Source: Phycisphaerae bacterium (GTDB taxonomy: Bacteria; Planctomycetota; Phycisphaerae; UBA1845; Fen-1342). From it: 10,279 nt of DNA. Below are positions 1 to 5,651 of this stretch, in pieces. The notes beneath the pieces are model-generated. The model had not been told where the DNA came from and searched no databases. It saw only the letters and a program-made list of their open reading frames with translations. Positions within the stretch are counted from its first letter, which is position 1. Each line of letters opens with the position of its first letter. The position numbers and the translations under genes were made by a program. The stretch covers positions 1 to 10,279 of the forward strand of contig JAGVEP010000467.1 of assembly GCA_020058145.1 (NCBI GenBank), in the 5' to 3' direction.

Positions 1-1425
1 CGCTTGACGCCGCCGGCGCGCTGGATCCGCCGTCCGGGCCTGCACATAGGTCACCGCACCCCATGTAATCAAAAACACGGCCACGGGGATGACGACCGCT
101 CCGCTCACCAGCCCCGGCGTAATCGCGGTCGCGCTCGCCAGCAGCACCGTCTCGCTCGTTTCAATATCCCGCAGGCCGTCGAGCGCCTGCAAACTCGCGC
201 TCTCCCCAACTCCCGACCGCGCGGACATCGTCACCTCCGGACCCGCCACCTCGGCCGACGGCGCCACGCGCAGCGGAATGGCCGCACTGTGGGCCACCAC
301 AAAACGCTCGGCGTTCGGGTCAAAATACGGATACTCGATCGGCGGGATTTCCTGCACGTCGTCACGCTTGGCGCGGATCGTCACCTTGAACCGCCGCCGG
401 GCGTCTTTCGTCTCGCCCGCCAGCGACTCCGTCGGCAGCCGAAAACCAGCGACGAGCCGCTCATTGTCCGCCAGCAGCGGCGGCGGCAACGTCTCGACCG
501 GCCCGTCGCCGAAGATCTCAATCGTCAGCTCGAGCGGGTCGCCGACGCGGACATTGGTCGGTTCCGCCGACGTCTTGATGTCAAACAGACCGACCGCCCC
601 GGCGAAATTCGCCGGCCGGCCTTCCATCGGCACCGGCAGCACCTCGACCGGCTGCACATTGGGCCGCGCCCGCAGGTTCCGTGTCCCGCGCGCCGCCGGG
701 TACGCCACCCCTACCACGATGTGGTCAAAGGTGAGCTGCCCCGGGCGCTCGGCGGCGTAGTCCGTCGTGAAATCGTAGGCGTAGAACGGCTCCGCCGGGT
801 TGCTGCCCGTCCGCACGCGGCGCGTCACCTTCGCCACCTGCGGATTGAACGGCCCCAGGTCGATCGCGCGGATCTGACGCAGCATGTCGCCCGCATCGAG
901 CACCTGATTGCCGTAGCGGGCCGGCTTCAGCCAGATCGTCATCGTCAGCGGCACACGCTGGCCTACATAAATCCGGCTCCGCCCACCGACCGAGATGTCG
1001 ACCGCCAGAAACTGGTCCGCATCGCTTGGCTTGACGACCACCTTGACCGGCTGCGTATGCCGGACCGCACCGTCCACGCGCACCGCCAGCGGCGGGATCG
1101 TCAATTCGCCCGGCACCAGCGGCGTCAGCTCGCCGCGGTACGTCCGCGAGTGCGACGCCGTCATGCGCCCGTTCACGATCGACGTGAAGGTGGACTTCGA
1201 CGCCTCCGGGTTGATCCGCAGCGTCGCACCGGGGATCTCGGGCGCGTCCGGCGGCTCGCAGGTTTGAAACTCACTGACCTGAATCGCGAATTCCGCGGCT
1301 TCACCGACGTAGAACTCACGGCCCGCGAGCTTGAGCTCGACCGTGCCCTGAGCCCACAGCGGCGACGTGCAGCTCGCCAACAGCAGCACGCACAACCCAA
1401 CTGTATCAGCGAAGCGTCGCGTCAT
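1..1425 (-). CDS. BatD-like membrane-anchored protein (partial, C-terminus beyond left edge)
   Basis: The frame is open for 475 codons from ATG at 1425 to the window edge, with no stop. The N-terminus is a secretion signal: basic MTRR, then a hydrophobic run to LLLASC at residues 14-19, with WAQG at 24-27. It could be cut by signal peptidase I after WA, or lipidated at Cys19, since LASC fits a lipobox. From about residue 28 the protein is beta-rich. It opens with a stretch like the BatD family start (VELKLAGREFYVGEAAEF) and continues through Ig-like segments with a GELTIPPLAV stretch near 110. A single membrane segment lies at about 439-461, followed by a basic tail (RRRR). BatD proteins (Bacteroides aerotolerance loci) usually sit with MoxR ATPase, DUF58 and VWA genes; those neighbours would be beyond the left edge. 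An AGGA 11 bases upstream is a weak ribosome binding site. The family call is by recognition of sequence style and topology, not by a search. Confidence 0.72.
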   Translation of the reverse strand, partial: MTRRFADTVGLCVLLLASCTSPLWAQGTVELKLAGREFYVGEAAEFAIQVSEFQTCEPPDAPEIPGATLRINPEASKSTFTSIVNGRMTASHSRTYRGELTPLVPGELTIPPLAVRVDGAVRHTQPVKVVVKPSDADQFLAVDISVGGRSRIYVGQRVPLTMTIWLKPARYGNQVLDAGDMLRQIRAIDLGPFNPQVAKVTRRVRTGSNPAEPFYAYDFTTDYAAERPGQLTFDHIVVGVAYPAARGTRNLRARPNVQPVEVLPVPMEGRPANFAGAVGLFDIKTSAEPTNVRVGDPLELTIEIFGDGPVETLPPPLLADNERLVAGFRLPTESLAGETKDARRRFKVTIRAKRDDVQEIPPIEYPYFDPNAERFVVAHSAAIPLRVAPSAEVAGPEVTMSARSGVGESASLQALDGLRDIETSETVLLASATAITPGLVSGAVVIPVAVFLITWGAVTYVQARTADPARRRRQA

Positions 1426-1484
1426 AGCCGTCAATTCCTGCGCAGCCACAAGTCCGGCCCGGCTGGTGCCCGGGTCGGAGTCCG

Positions 1485-1493
1485 GTATTATAC
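1485..1493. promoter_or_regulatory. symmetric -10 element between divergent genes
   Basis: GTATTATAC is palindromic apart from its centre base. Read on the minus strand it gives a perfect TATAAT (1492 to 1487) for the BatD-like gene. Read on the plus strand it gives TATTAT (1486-1491) for the DUF6941-like gene. Predicted starts would give leaders of about 55 and 17 bases. No good -35 hexamer is seen on either side, so this rests on the -10 and its position. Confidence 0.45.
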
Positions 1494-1514
1494 GCACGCC
1501 CCTGGGAGCTAGGC

Positions 1515-1955
1515 ATGGACAATCAACCCAACTCCGCGCTGCCCACGCTGGTCTCGTTGCTCATCTGCGACCAGGTGATCGACGACAAGGCGAGCAACAA
1601 GAAAAGCGCCATCGGCATCTTCAACATGATCCTGGTGGGCAAGCTGCCCACTGCGATTCACCAGATGGCCATCCTGGCCTCCCTGACCGAGATCAGCGGC
1701 AAGGTGGAATTGGAGCTACGCCTCGTGCGCGATGCCGACGACGCCATCCTTTTCAGCGGCAAGGGTACGGTCGAGGCCCCCGACCCCCTCGCGGTCGTCG
1801 ACCTCATTTTCTCCATGACCGGCGTGCAAATCCCCGCGGCCGGCCAATACGCGTTCGAGCTCCTCGCGAGCGGCGAAATCCTGGGCCGCCGTCGCTTCCA
1901 GGTCTTCCTCCGTCCCCCGCCCCCGCCGCGCGCGGGCCCGCCCGCCACAGCCTAG
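1515..1955 (+). CDS. DUF6941-like small protein
   Basis: A 146-residue protein with no signal peptide and no membrane segment, so probably cytoplasmic. Residues 12-40 contain LVSLLICDQVIDDKASNKKS followed by an IGIFN stretch. Later segments include ILASLTEISGK, an acidic DADDAI region, DPLAVVDLIF and GQYAFELLASGEILGRRRFQV. This pattern (ICD...DE/DKxxNKKSxIGIF near the start; GxYAFELxxxGExLxxRRF near the end) matches what I know as the DUF6941 family, which has no established function. The C-terminus is a proline-rich tail (RPPPPPRAGPP) that looks disordered. GGGAGCTAGG just upstream of ATG 1515 is a modest ribosome binding site. It is divergent from the BatD-like gene and convergent with flagellin, so it is probably transcribed alone. 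The reading frame is certain enough; the family name is from memory. Confidence 0.75.
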   Translation: MDNQPNSALPTLVSLLICDQVIDDKASNKKSAIGIFNMILVGKLPTAIHQMAILASLTEISGKVELELRLVRDADDAILFSGKGTVEAPDPLAVVDLIFSMTGVQIPAAGQYAFELLASGEILGRRRFQVFLRPPPPPRAGPPATA

Positions 1956-2035
1956 TGCTGGGCGGGCAGCACATGCCAGGCCGCCAGCCTACGGCCCCCG
2001 GCGGTTTAGCCCGCGGGAACCCAAAGCTGGCGGCC
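1955..2035. terminator. hairpin-rich spacer between convergent genes
   Basis: Two perfect inverted repeats fill the spacer between the DUF6941-like stop and the flagellin stop. The first is GTGCTG (1955-1960) with CAGCAC (1967-1972), overlapping the stop codon. The second is a 10-bp pair, GGCCGCCAGC (1979-1988) with GCTGGCGGCC (2026-2035), enclosing 37 bases. Neither is followed by a T-tract, so classic intrinsic termination is not shown. The position between convergent genes suggests a two-way transcription barrier. Confidence 0.4.
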
Positions 2036-2058
2036 CGGTCAACGCGCTTTCAATGCGA

Positions 2059-3468
2059 TTACTGCAGCAGCGACAGCACGGTCTGCGGTGCTTGATTGGC
2101 GAGCCTGAGGACCATGGTCGCCGACTGCACCAGGATCTGGGACCGGGTGAGGTTGCTCGTCTCTGCCGCGAAGTCCGCGTCACGGATACTGCTCTCGGCG
2201 GCGGAGACGTTCTCGTATTGAACCGTGAGCGAGTTGGCCGAGGTGGTCAGAGTGTTCTTCTCGAACGAACCCAGCCGACCCCGCAGCGAACTCACCTGGT
2301 CCAGAGTGACGCGCACGATGCGCTGGGCGGCGGAGTAGTTACCCGAGGAAACCGAATTCGCCTGGCTCGTGCCCAGCGAATACAGGAAACCGGTGTCACT
2401 GTCCCCAAGCATGGTCGTGTTGATCGCCGTAATGCCCAACGAGGCCAGTGAATTCAGATCGAGCTTCGGCGCGATGGCAAAGTCGCCCCCGCCGCCGGTG
2501 ACGGCGAAGCGCGTCGTCCCGCCGGTCGTGATATTGCCGAAAGCCGCGGCCAAAGTGAGATTGGCGTCGAGAACGGAGGTGCGCGTCGTGAGCTTCAGGC
2601 CGTCGCCGGTGATGGTCTGACCGTTGACGTTGGCCTTCACGTCGTTGCCGTAATCCGTCCCCGAACCGGCCACGGTGAACGTGCCGTTGAGCACGCGGAT
2701 TTTGACGAACTGACTTGATCCGTACACGACGCTGCGGATGCGCACATTCGTGCTCGCCACAGTCGCGGAGACACCGGTCAGGTCGCGCGACTGCACAATC
2801 GCGCTGGCGATGTTGGCCAGGCTGGCCGAGGCCAGGGTCAGGCGTTCGGTGCCCAAATTCCCAGTCACCTCGATCGTGACGGGCGTCGCACCGACCGCAC
2901 CGCCCGTGTAGCTGACGACGGCCTGCGAGGCCGCGGTCGTGACCTGGATCGATACGGCCCGTTTGCCCCCCTGCGGGACGCGCACCGAGTTAAGTTGCAA
3001 GTAGCTGATATTGGCGGCGGAGACCGTGGATGTGGTGTACGCCAGCGCGCCGCCCAGGAGCTTCTTGCCCTGGAGTTCGTTCGAAGAGGCGATGCGATCG
3101 ATGGACGACAGAATGCCATCGATCTCCAACTGGTTCGCCGCCCGCTCCTCGTCACTGAGACCCGCTTCGTTGGCCGAGCGATCCACGAGATCTTCCAGAT
3201 CCTTGAGTAGGTTCGTAATCTCCCCCAAGCCACCCTCGGCGACCGACACCACGTTCGTCGCTCGGGCGATGTTCGTCTGCGCAGCCAGGATCGCTCTCTG
3301 CTCGGCGCGCAGCTTCTCTGACGCGATCAGTCCCGCCGGGTCATCCTTGCCCGAGATGATGCGTACGCCCGTGCTCAGCCGCTGCAACGTCGTGTTGAGC
3401 CGGCCGGTCTGCATGTTCAGAACGCGTTGGGCGGTGATGGATGGAATGTTCGAGTTGATCCGACTCAT
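2059..3468 (-). CDS. fliC: flagellin, flagellar filament protein
   Basis: A complete 469-residue flagellin. The N-terminal D0/D1 part (about 1-140) holds the standard blocks: INSNIPSITAQRVL, LSTGVRIISGKDDPAGLIAS, ARATNVVSVAEGGLGEI and IDRIASSNELQGKKLL. The C-terminal D1/D0 part (about 365-469) holds LRGRLGSFEKN, AAESSIRDADFAAETSNLTR, ANQAPQTVLSLL and ends LLQ. The middle (about 145-360) is Thr/Ser/Gly/Val-rich and forms the variable surface domain. It has no signal peptide, as expected for export through the flagellar type III system. A strong GGAGG (3477-3481, complement) sits 8 bases before ATG 3468. In the TLR5-contact stretch the residues read LKDLEDLVDRSAN, so the Arg-rich QRVRE of Salmonella is replaced by acidic residues. 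No sigma-28 promoter could be found upstream. The gene is convergent with its left neighbour and stands alone in the window. Confidence 0.97.
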   Translation of the reverse strand: MSRINSNIPSITAQRVLNMQTGRLNTTLQRLSTGVRIISGKDDPAGLIASEKLRAEQRAILAAQTNIARATNVVSVAEGGLGEITNLLKDLEDLVDRSANEAGLSDEERAANQLEIDGILSSIDRIASSNELQGKKLLGGALAYTTSTVSAANISYLQLNSVRVPQGGKRAVSIQVTTAASQAVVSYTGGAVGATPVTIEVTGNLGTERLTLASASLANIASAIVQSRDLTGVSATVASTNVRIRSVVYGSSQFVKIRVLNGTFTVAGSGTDYGNDVKANVNGQTITGDGLKLTTRTSVLDANLTLAAAFGNITTGGTTRFAVTGGGGDFAIAPKLDLNSLASLGITAINTTMLGDSDTGFLYSLGTSQANSVSSGNYSAAQRIVRVTLDQVSSLRGRLGSFEKNTLTTSANSLTVQYENVSAAESSIRDADFAAETSNLTRSQILVQSATMVLRLANQAPQTVLSLLQ

Positions 3469-3474
3469 GGCTTA

Positions 3475-3519
3475 CGCCTCCAAGGGCGGCTCGGCGCCTT
3501 CCGCGGGCAATCCTGCCCG
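3475..3519 (-). promoter_or_regulatory. flagellin leader with two GGA-loop hairpins
   Basis: Reading the minus strand, the first hairpin is CGGGCA-GGAT-TGCCCG (3519 to 3504), a perfect 6-bp stem with GGA in the loop. The second is CGCC-CTTGGA-GGCG (3488 to 3475), a 4-bp stem whose hexaloop again contains GGA, and it overlaps the Shine-Dalgarno GGAGG. Paired GGA-loop hairpins with one over the ribosome binding site are the known form of CsrA targets, including flagellin mRNA in Bacillus. CsrA itself is not in this window, so binding is inference. Confidence 0.4.
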
Positions 3520-4035
3520 TCATAGCGGTCGCAACCTTCGTTTTCTCCCGAGTGCGGCGTTGCACACCGTTCGGCCACGCCCGACTCGGAAGCCAAAGGG
3601 GCATCGTCGTAAGCCGCAGGGTGCATTAGTAAATCCGGACGCGCCACAGGAAAACAACAACACAGTCGCGGAATCGCGTATTTATGAGACCTTGCGCCTC
3701 GGAGCGTTGTGGTACCCACTTTTCTTGCGGTCTGGAGCATCGGCCTCTGGCCGGTGTGAAGAGGTGCTGTGTCGCACGCCAGCCATGCGTTTCAGTGACG
3801 AAGCGTCACCGAATCAGGTCTCGCATTTCTCTTCGGGACCGACGTGCCGCTTAGGGAACCCCGGCACGAGCGGTCGCGCCGTCCAAGGCACCGGGTCACG
3901 TAATTCTGTGTCAATAAACAGATTACATTATGCGGCGCCCGATCCGAATTCCGCGCAAACATCCGCGTATCAGCCGACCAAGCCGGCGCCACGGGACCCA
4001 TCCGATGACGGTCCGCGATTATTGTGGATCGAATC
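3520..4035. other. gene-free intergenic region upstream of flagellin and PepA-like
   Basis: No credible gene is seen on either strand; open frames here have no recognisable protein character. It contains hairpins GTGACG-AAG-CGTCAC (3795-3809) and CGTGCCG...CGGCACG (3843-3849 with 3862-3868), and an AT-rich patch at 3899-3932 with TCTGT...ACAGA. Promoters for the flagellin should lie in it, but none with a clear -35/-10 or sigma-28 form was found. Confidence 0.5.
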
Positions 4036-4086
4036 AAAAAAAAAACTCAAGTCGCGCTTGCATTTGCAAAACCGATGGGCTACAAT
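4036..4086 (+). promoter_or_regulatory. promoter of PepA-like gene
   Basis: An A10 tract (4036-4045) lies at about -50 to -57, the position of an UP element. A -35 TTGCAT (4058-4063) and a -10 TACAAT (4081-4086) are exactly 17 bases apart. The -35 lies in the dyad TTGC-ATTT-GCAA (4058-4069). Predicted start is about 4093, immediately before the conserved leader block. The same layout recurs upstream of the second paralog, which supports the call. Confidence 0.6.
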
Positions 4087-4093
4087 CCCAAAT

Positions 4094-4166
4094 GTGAGTG
4101 GAAGGGTGAGCGTCACCCACGTCGAGTTTCGGTCCTAGGAGGCAGGAAGAGAGGCCTCCGCTGGCA
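4094..4166 (+). promoter_or_regulatory. conserved two-hairpin 5' leader, copy 1
   Basis: The block 4094-4127 matches 5553-5586 at 32 of 34 positions. It contains GGGTGA-GCG-TCACCC (4104-4118), a perfect stem. A second hairpin pairs GGAGGC (4138-4143) with GCCTCC (4154-4159) across a 10-base loop containing GGA. CTGGCA (4161-4166) follows directly, as in copy 2. The element begins at the predicted transcription start and ends 20 bases before the start codon, so it should be part of the mRNA. What it responds to is unknown. Confidence 0.6.
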
Positions 4167-4173
4167 ATTTTTT

Positions 4174-4179
4174 GAGGAG
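4174..4179 (+). promoter_or_regulatory. ribosome binding site deciding the PepA-like start
   Basis: GAGGAG lies 7 bases before ATG 4187. An in-frame TTG at 4172 would place this site inside the coding region and add five residues before the signal peptide, so ATG 4187 is preferred. The second paralog starts at the equivalent point. Confidence 0.75.
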
Positions 4180-4186
4180 TTGCGTT

Positions 4187-4855
4187 ATGAGGAAAGCTTT
4201 GGTTTTGGTTGCAGTCCTTGGTTTGGTTGGTGCGGTGAGTGCCGACACCATCACGTTGTTCTGGTCAACCACCGGCATCAGCACCACTTCTCCGCTGCTG
4301 TACAGCACGGCGCTGACTAATTTCCAGCCGGTCTACGAGGCGCCGACGCCGATTCCGAGCAACGAGTTGGACGCCGGCACGTATGATCTGTTCCTGTGGG
4401 GCCAGTTCCAGCCCAGTTGGGACGGCTACCAGATTTACGGCCTCGACCTGCTCTGGGATGCCACTTCGGATGCCACCGTTGGTTCGAACGTCTCGTATCG
4501 GCAAAGGGTAGGCGCGTTCAAGCGGTGGGACGGCACGCTGCCCATCCTGCTCGACGGTGTTATGGCGGCCGTCACTGCCGCCGGCATCGCGTGGGACCAC
4601 GGCGCCAATCGGCTCATGGAGGATGCTACTGGCGCGTTCCTGATCGGTGCCGCGCATGTCACGGGCACTGAGGGTCAGATTCTCGATATCAAACTGGATA
4701 CCCGGCCGGGCGGCGTTGGCAAGGGCATTGCCTGCCGTGACGCTGACCAGGTTGACATCCCCGACCCGACCGTGATCCCCGCTCACCTGCTCTTCATCCC
4801 GGAACCGCTTAGCATCCTGCTGGTTCTGACTGGCATGCTGCTCCGCCGTCGGTAA
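4187..4855 (+). CDS. PEP-CTERM-type secreted protein, paralog 1 (PepA-like)
   Basis: A 222-residue protein. MRKALVLVAVLGLVGAVSA is a clear signal peptide, cut at about residue 19. The C-terminus is a PEP-CTERM-type sorting tail: a PEP motif, a hydrophobic segment (SILLVLTGMLL) and terminal RRR. Such tails are processed by exosortase and place the protein at or beyond the cell surface. The 180-residue middle has no family I recognise. It contains LFWSTTGIS, YSTALTNFQP, GTYDLFLWGQFQ, GYQIYGLDL, YRQRVGA.KRWDG, ILLDGVMAAVTAAGI and GIACRDA.....PDPT.IPA, all shared with the paralog at 5652; overall identity is roughly 60% by eye. It is a single-gene unit: promoter at 4036-4086, leader 4094-4166, terminator at 4890. 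Cysteine is almost absent (one residue in the shared GIACRD motif). Structural or matrix roles are common for such proteins, but no function can be assigned. Confidence 0.88.
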   Translation: MRKALVLVAVLGLVGAVSADTITLFWSTTGISTTSPLLYSTALTNFQPVYEAPTPIPSNELDAGTYDLFLWGQFQPSWDGYQIYGLDLLWDATSDATVGSNVSYRQRVGAFKRWDGTLPILLDGVMAAVTAAGIAWDHGANRLMEDATGAFLIGAAHVTGTEGQILDIKLDTRPGGVGKGIACRDADQVDIPDPTVIPAHLLFIPEPLSILLVLTGMLLRRR

Positions 4856-4889
4856 CCGACCATTAGGCCATTCTCCGAGAGGAGTTCGA

Positions 4890-4925
4890 GGAGGAGCTGA
4901 ACGAATTTCAGCTCCTTCTCTTTTT
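4890..4925 (+). terminator. intrinsic terminator of PepA-like gene
   Basis: AGGAGCTGAA (4892-4901) pairs perfectly with TTCAGCTCCT (4907-4916) around the loop CGAAT. Two more pairs (one G-T) extend the base. TCTCTTTTT follows. It lies 35 bases after the stop codon. Confidence 0.9.
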
Positions 4926-4949
4926 GCGCCAGCACGCTCTCCCATCTAG

Positions 4950-5088
4950 GTAGCGCCCCACAATTATCGGCGCATGGGTGGGGTGGCCATCTTGGCCGCC
5001 CGAGGCGCGGGCGAGACGCCCACTCCACCCGGCGAGACGCCCACTCCACCCAAGCTTATGTGCTGTTTCTAACGAGGCAGTACGCTAG
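4950..5088 (+). repeat. ~139-bp repeat, left copy (inverted relative to right copy)
   Basis: This stretch is the reverse complement of 6605-6742 with about 10 differences, so about 93% identical by eye. It has a GGCCATCTTGGCC dyad, a GC-rich part, and two tandem 21-base units (5010-5051), each holding GGCG-AGA-CGCC. It ends in GAGGCAGTAC.CTAG. It begins 25 bases after the PepA-like terminator. Hairpin content and copy number suggest a dispersed intergenic repeat or terminal repeats of a non-autonomous element. No transposase is present. Confidence 0.85.
5010..5051 (+). repeat. two perfect tandem 21-bp units inside the left repeat copy
   Basis: Units 5010-5030 and 5031-5051 are identical. Each starts with the small dyad GGCG-AGA-CGCC and ends CACTCCACCC. 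The right copy has the same pair at 6641-6682 with a single base changed in one unit. Confidence 0.85.
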
Positions 5089-5492
5089 CCAATTCATCCT
5101 CAACACATCCGAAAATCGCCCGGCGATTGCTCGAGGGGCATTAACCTCGATCTCCCGACACGCCAGGGAACTGATCCAAGCGACATAAGACCGGGATCGG
5201 TTCCGGACATGCCTTGGCAGGTCCTCGACTCTGCCGGATTATCGGAACGGCGATTCCGTTTTCGGTTCTCGTCAAACACGGCCTCACTCTTCTGGGGGCA
5301 CTCTGCACCCTCGCGATACCTGATCCTCGCGCCCGCCTTCGGTAAACCGCACGAAGCCGTTAGCGCTTCATTTCGCTGCGTGGTGCCAAAAGACCTCACT
5401 TCCTGGCCTCCTAAGCGGTTCGGACAGCCCGGACGTCATTCGCACCGCCGGACGGTTCACCGTCGCGCTGCTTGAGAATCCTGACCGGCACG
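5089..5492. other. gene-free stretch between left repeat and PepB-like promoter
   Basis: Open frames exist on both strands (for example 5100-5399 minus and 5209-5475 plus), but their translations are rich in Arg/Ser/Pro, have no domain I recognise and no convincing ribosome binding site. The stretch has a palindrome AATCGCC-C-GGCGATT (5114-5128) followed by TCGAGG...CCTCGA (5131-5136 with 5145-5150). These could be operators or decayed hairpins. Confidence 0.45.
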
Positions 5493-5544
5493 AAAAATTT
5501 TGCTGACCTGTTGCTTGCCTATCGCAAGATGGGGGGCCTAAAAC
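5493..5544 (+). promoter_or_regulatory. promoter of PepB-like gene
   Basis: AAAAATTTT (5493-5501) lies at about -50 to -58. A -35 TTGCCT (5515-5520) sits inside the dyad CTTGC-CTATC-GCAAG (5514-5528). TAAAAC (5539-5544) is the best -10, at 18-base spacing. It is weaker by consensus than the paralog's promoter, but the positions of all three parts relative to the conserved leader match. Confidence 0.5.
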
Positions 5545-5552
5545 CAAGTGAC

Positions 5553-5627
5553 GTGAGAGGAAGGGTGAGCGTCACCCGCGTCGAGTAGTGGTCTCAGGAG
5601 GCACGGAAAAATGGTCCTCCACTGGCA
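5553..5627 (+). promoter_or_regulatory. conserved two-hairpin 5' leader, copy 2
   Basis: The block 5553-5586 is the near-identical partner of 4094-4127. Hairpin one, GGGTGA-GCG-TCACCC, is at 5563-5577. Hairpin two pairs GGAGG (5597-5601) with CCTCC (5616-5620). After a bulged C, AC (5603-5604) pairs with GT (5614-5615). Its loop again contains GGA. CTGGCA follows at 5622-5627. The stem is kept while the inner pairs differ from copy 1, which favours selection on structure. Confidence 0.6.
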
Positions 5628-5651
5628 CTTTGCGAAAGGGAGAATGGCATT

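Noticed and set aside
4..1512. Long plus-strand open frame (502 codons) opposite the BatD-like gene
   Set aside because: Its translation is Arg/His/Pro-rich low-quality protein, an expected shadow of a GC-rich gene. The minus strand gives a signal peptide, coherent beta-rich protein and a membrane segment.
3011..4138. Plus-strand frame of 375 codons over the flagellin start and its upstream region
   Set aside because: It is antisense to the conserved flagellin N-terminus and continues through intergenic DNA with no protein-like features.
4783..5049. Minus-strand frame starting MEWASRRVEWAS, with a near-identical one at 6643 on the plus strand
   Set aside because: The similarity comes from the repeat DNA itself and its 21-bp units, which are in frame. 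There is no ribosome binding site, and each runs into unrelated sequence outside the repeat.
5010..5051. Tandem 21-bp units as a CRISPR array
   Set aside because: There are only two units, directly adjacent with no spacer.
5622..5640. CTGGCACTTTGC resembling a sigma-54 promoter, which would fit known PEP-CTERM regulation
   Set aside because: The GG and GC doublets are only 6 bases apart where 10 are needed. The site would lie almost on the ribosome binding site, and the first paralog lacks the GC.
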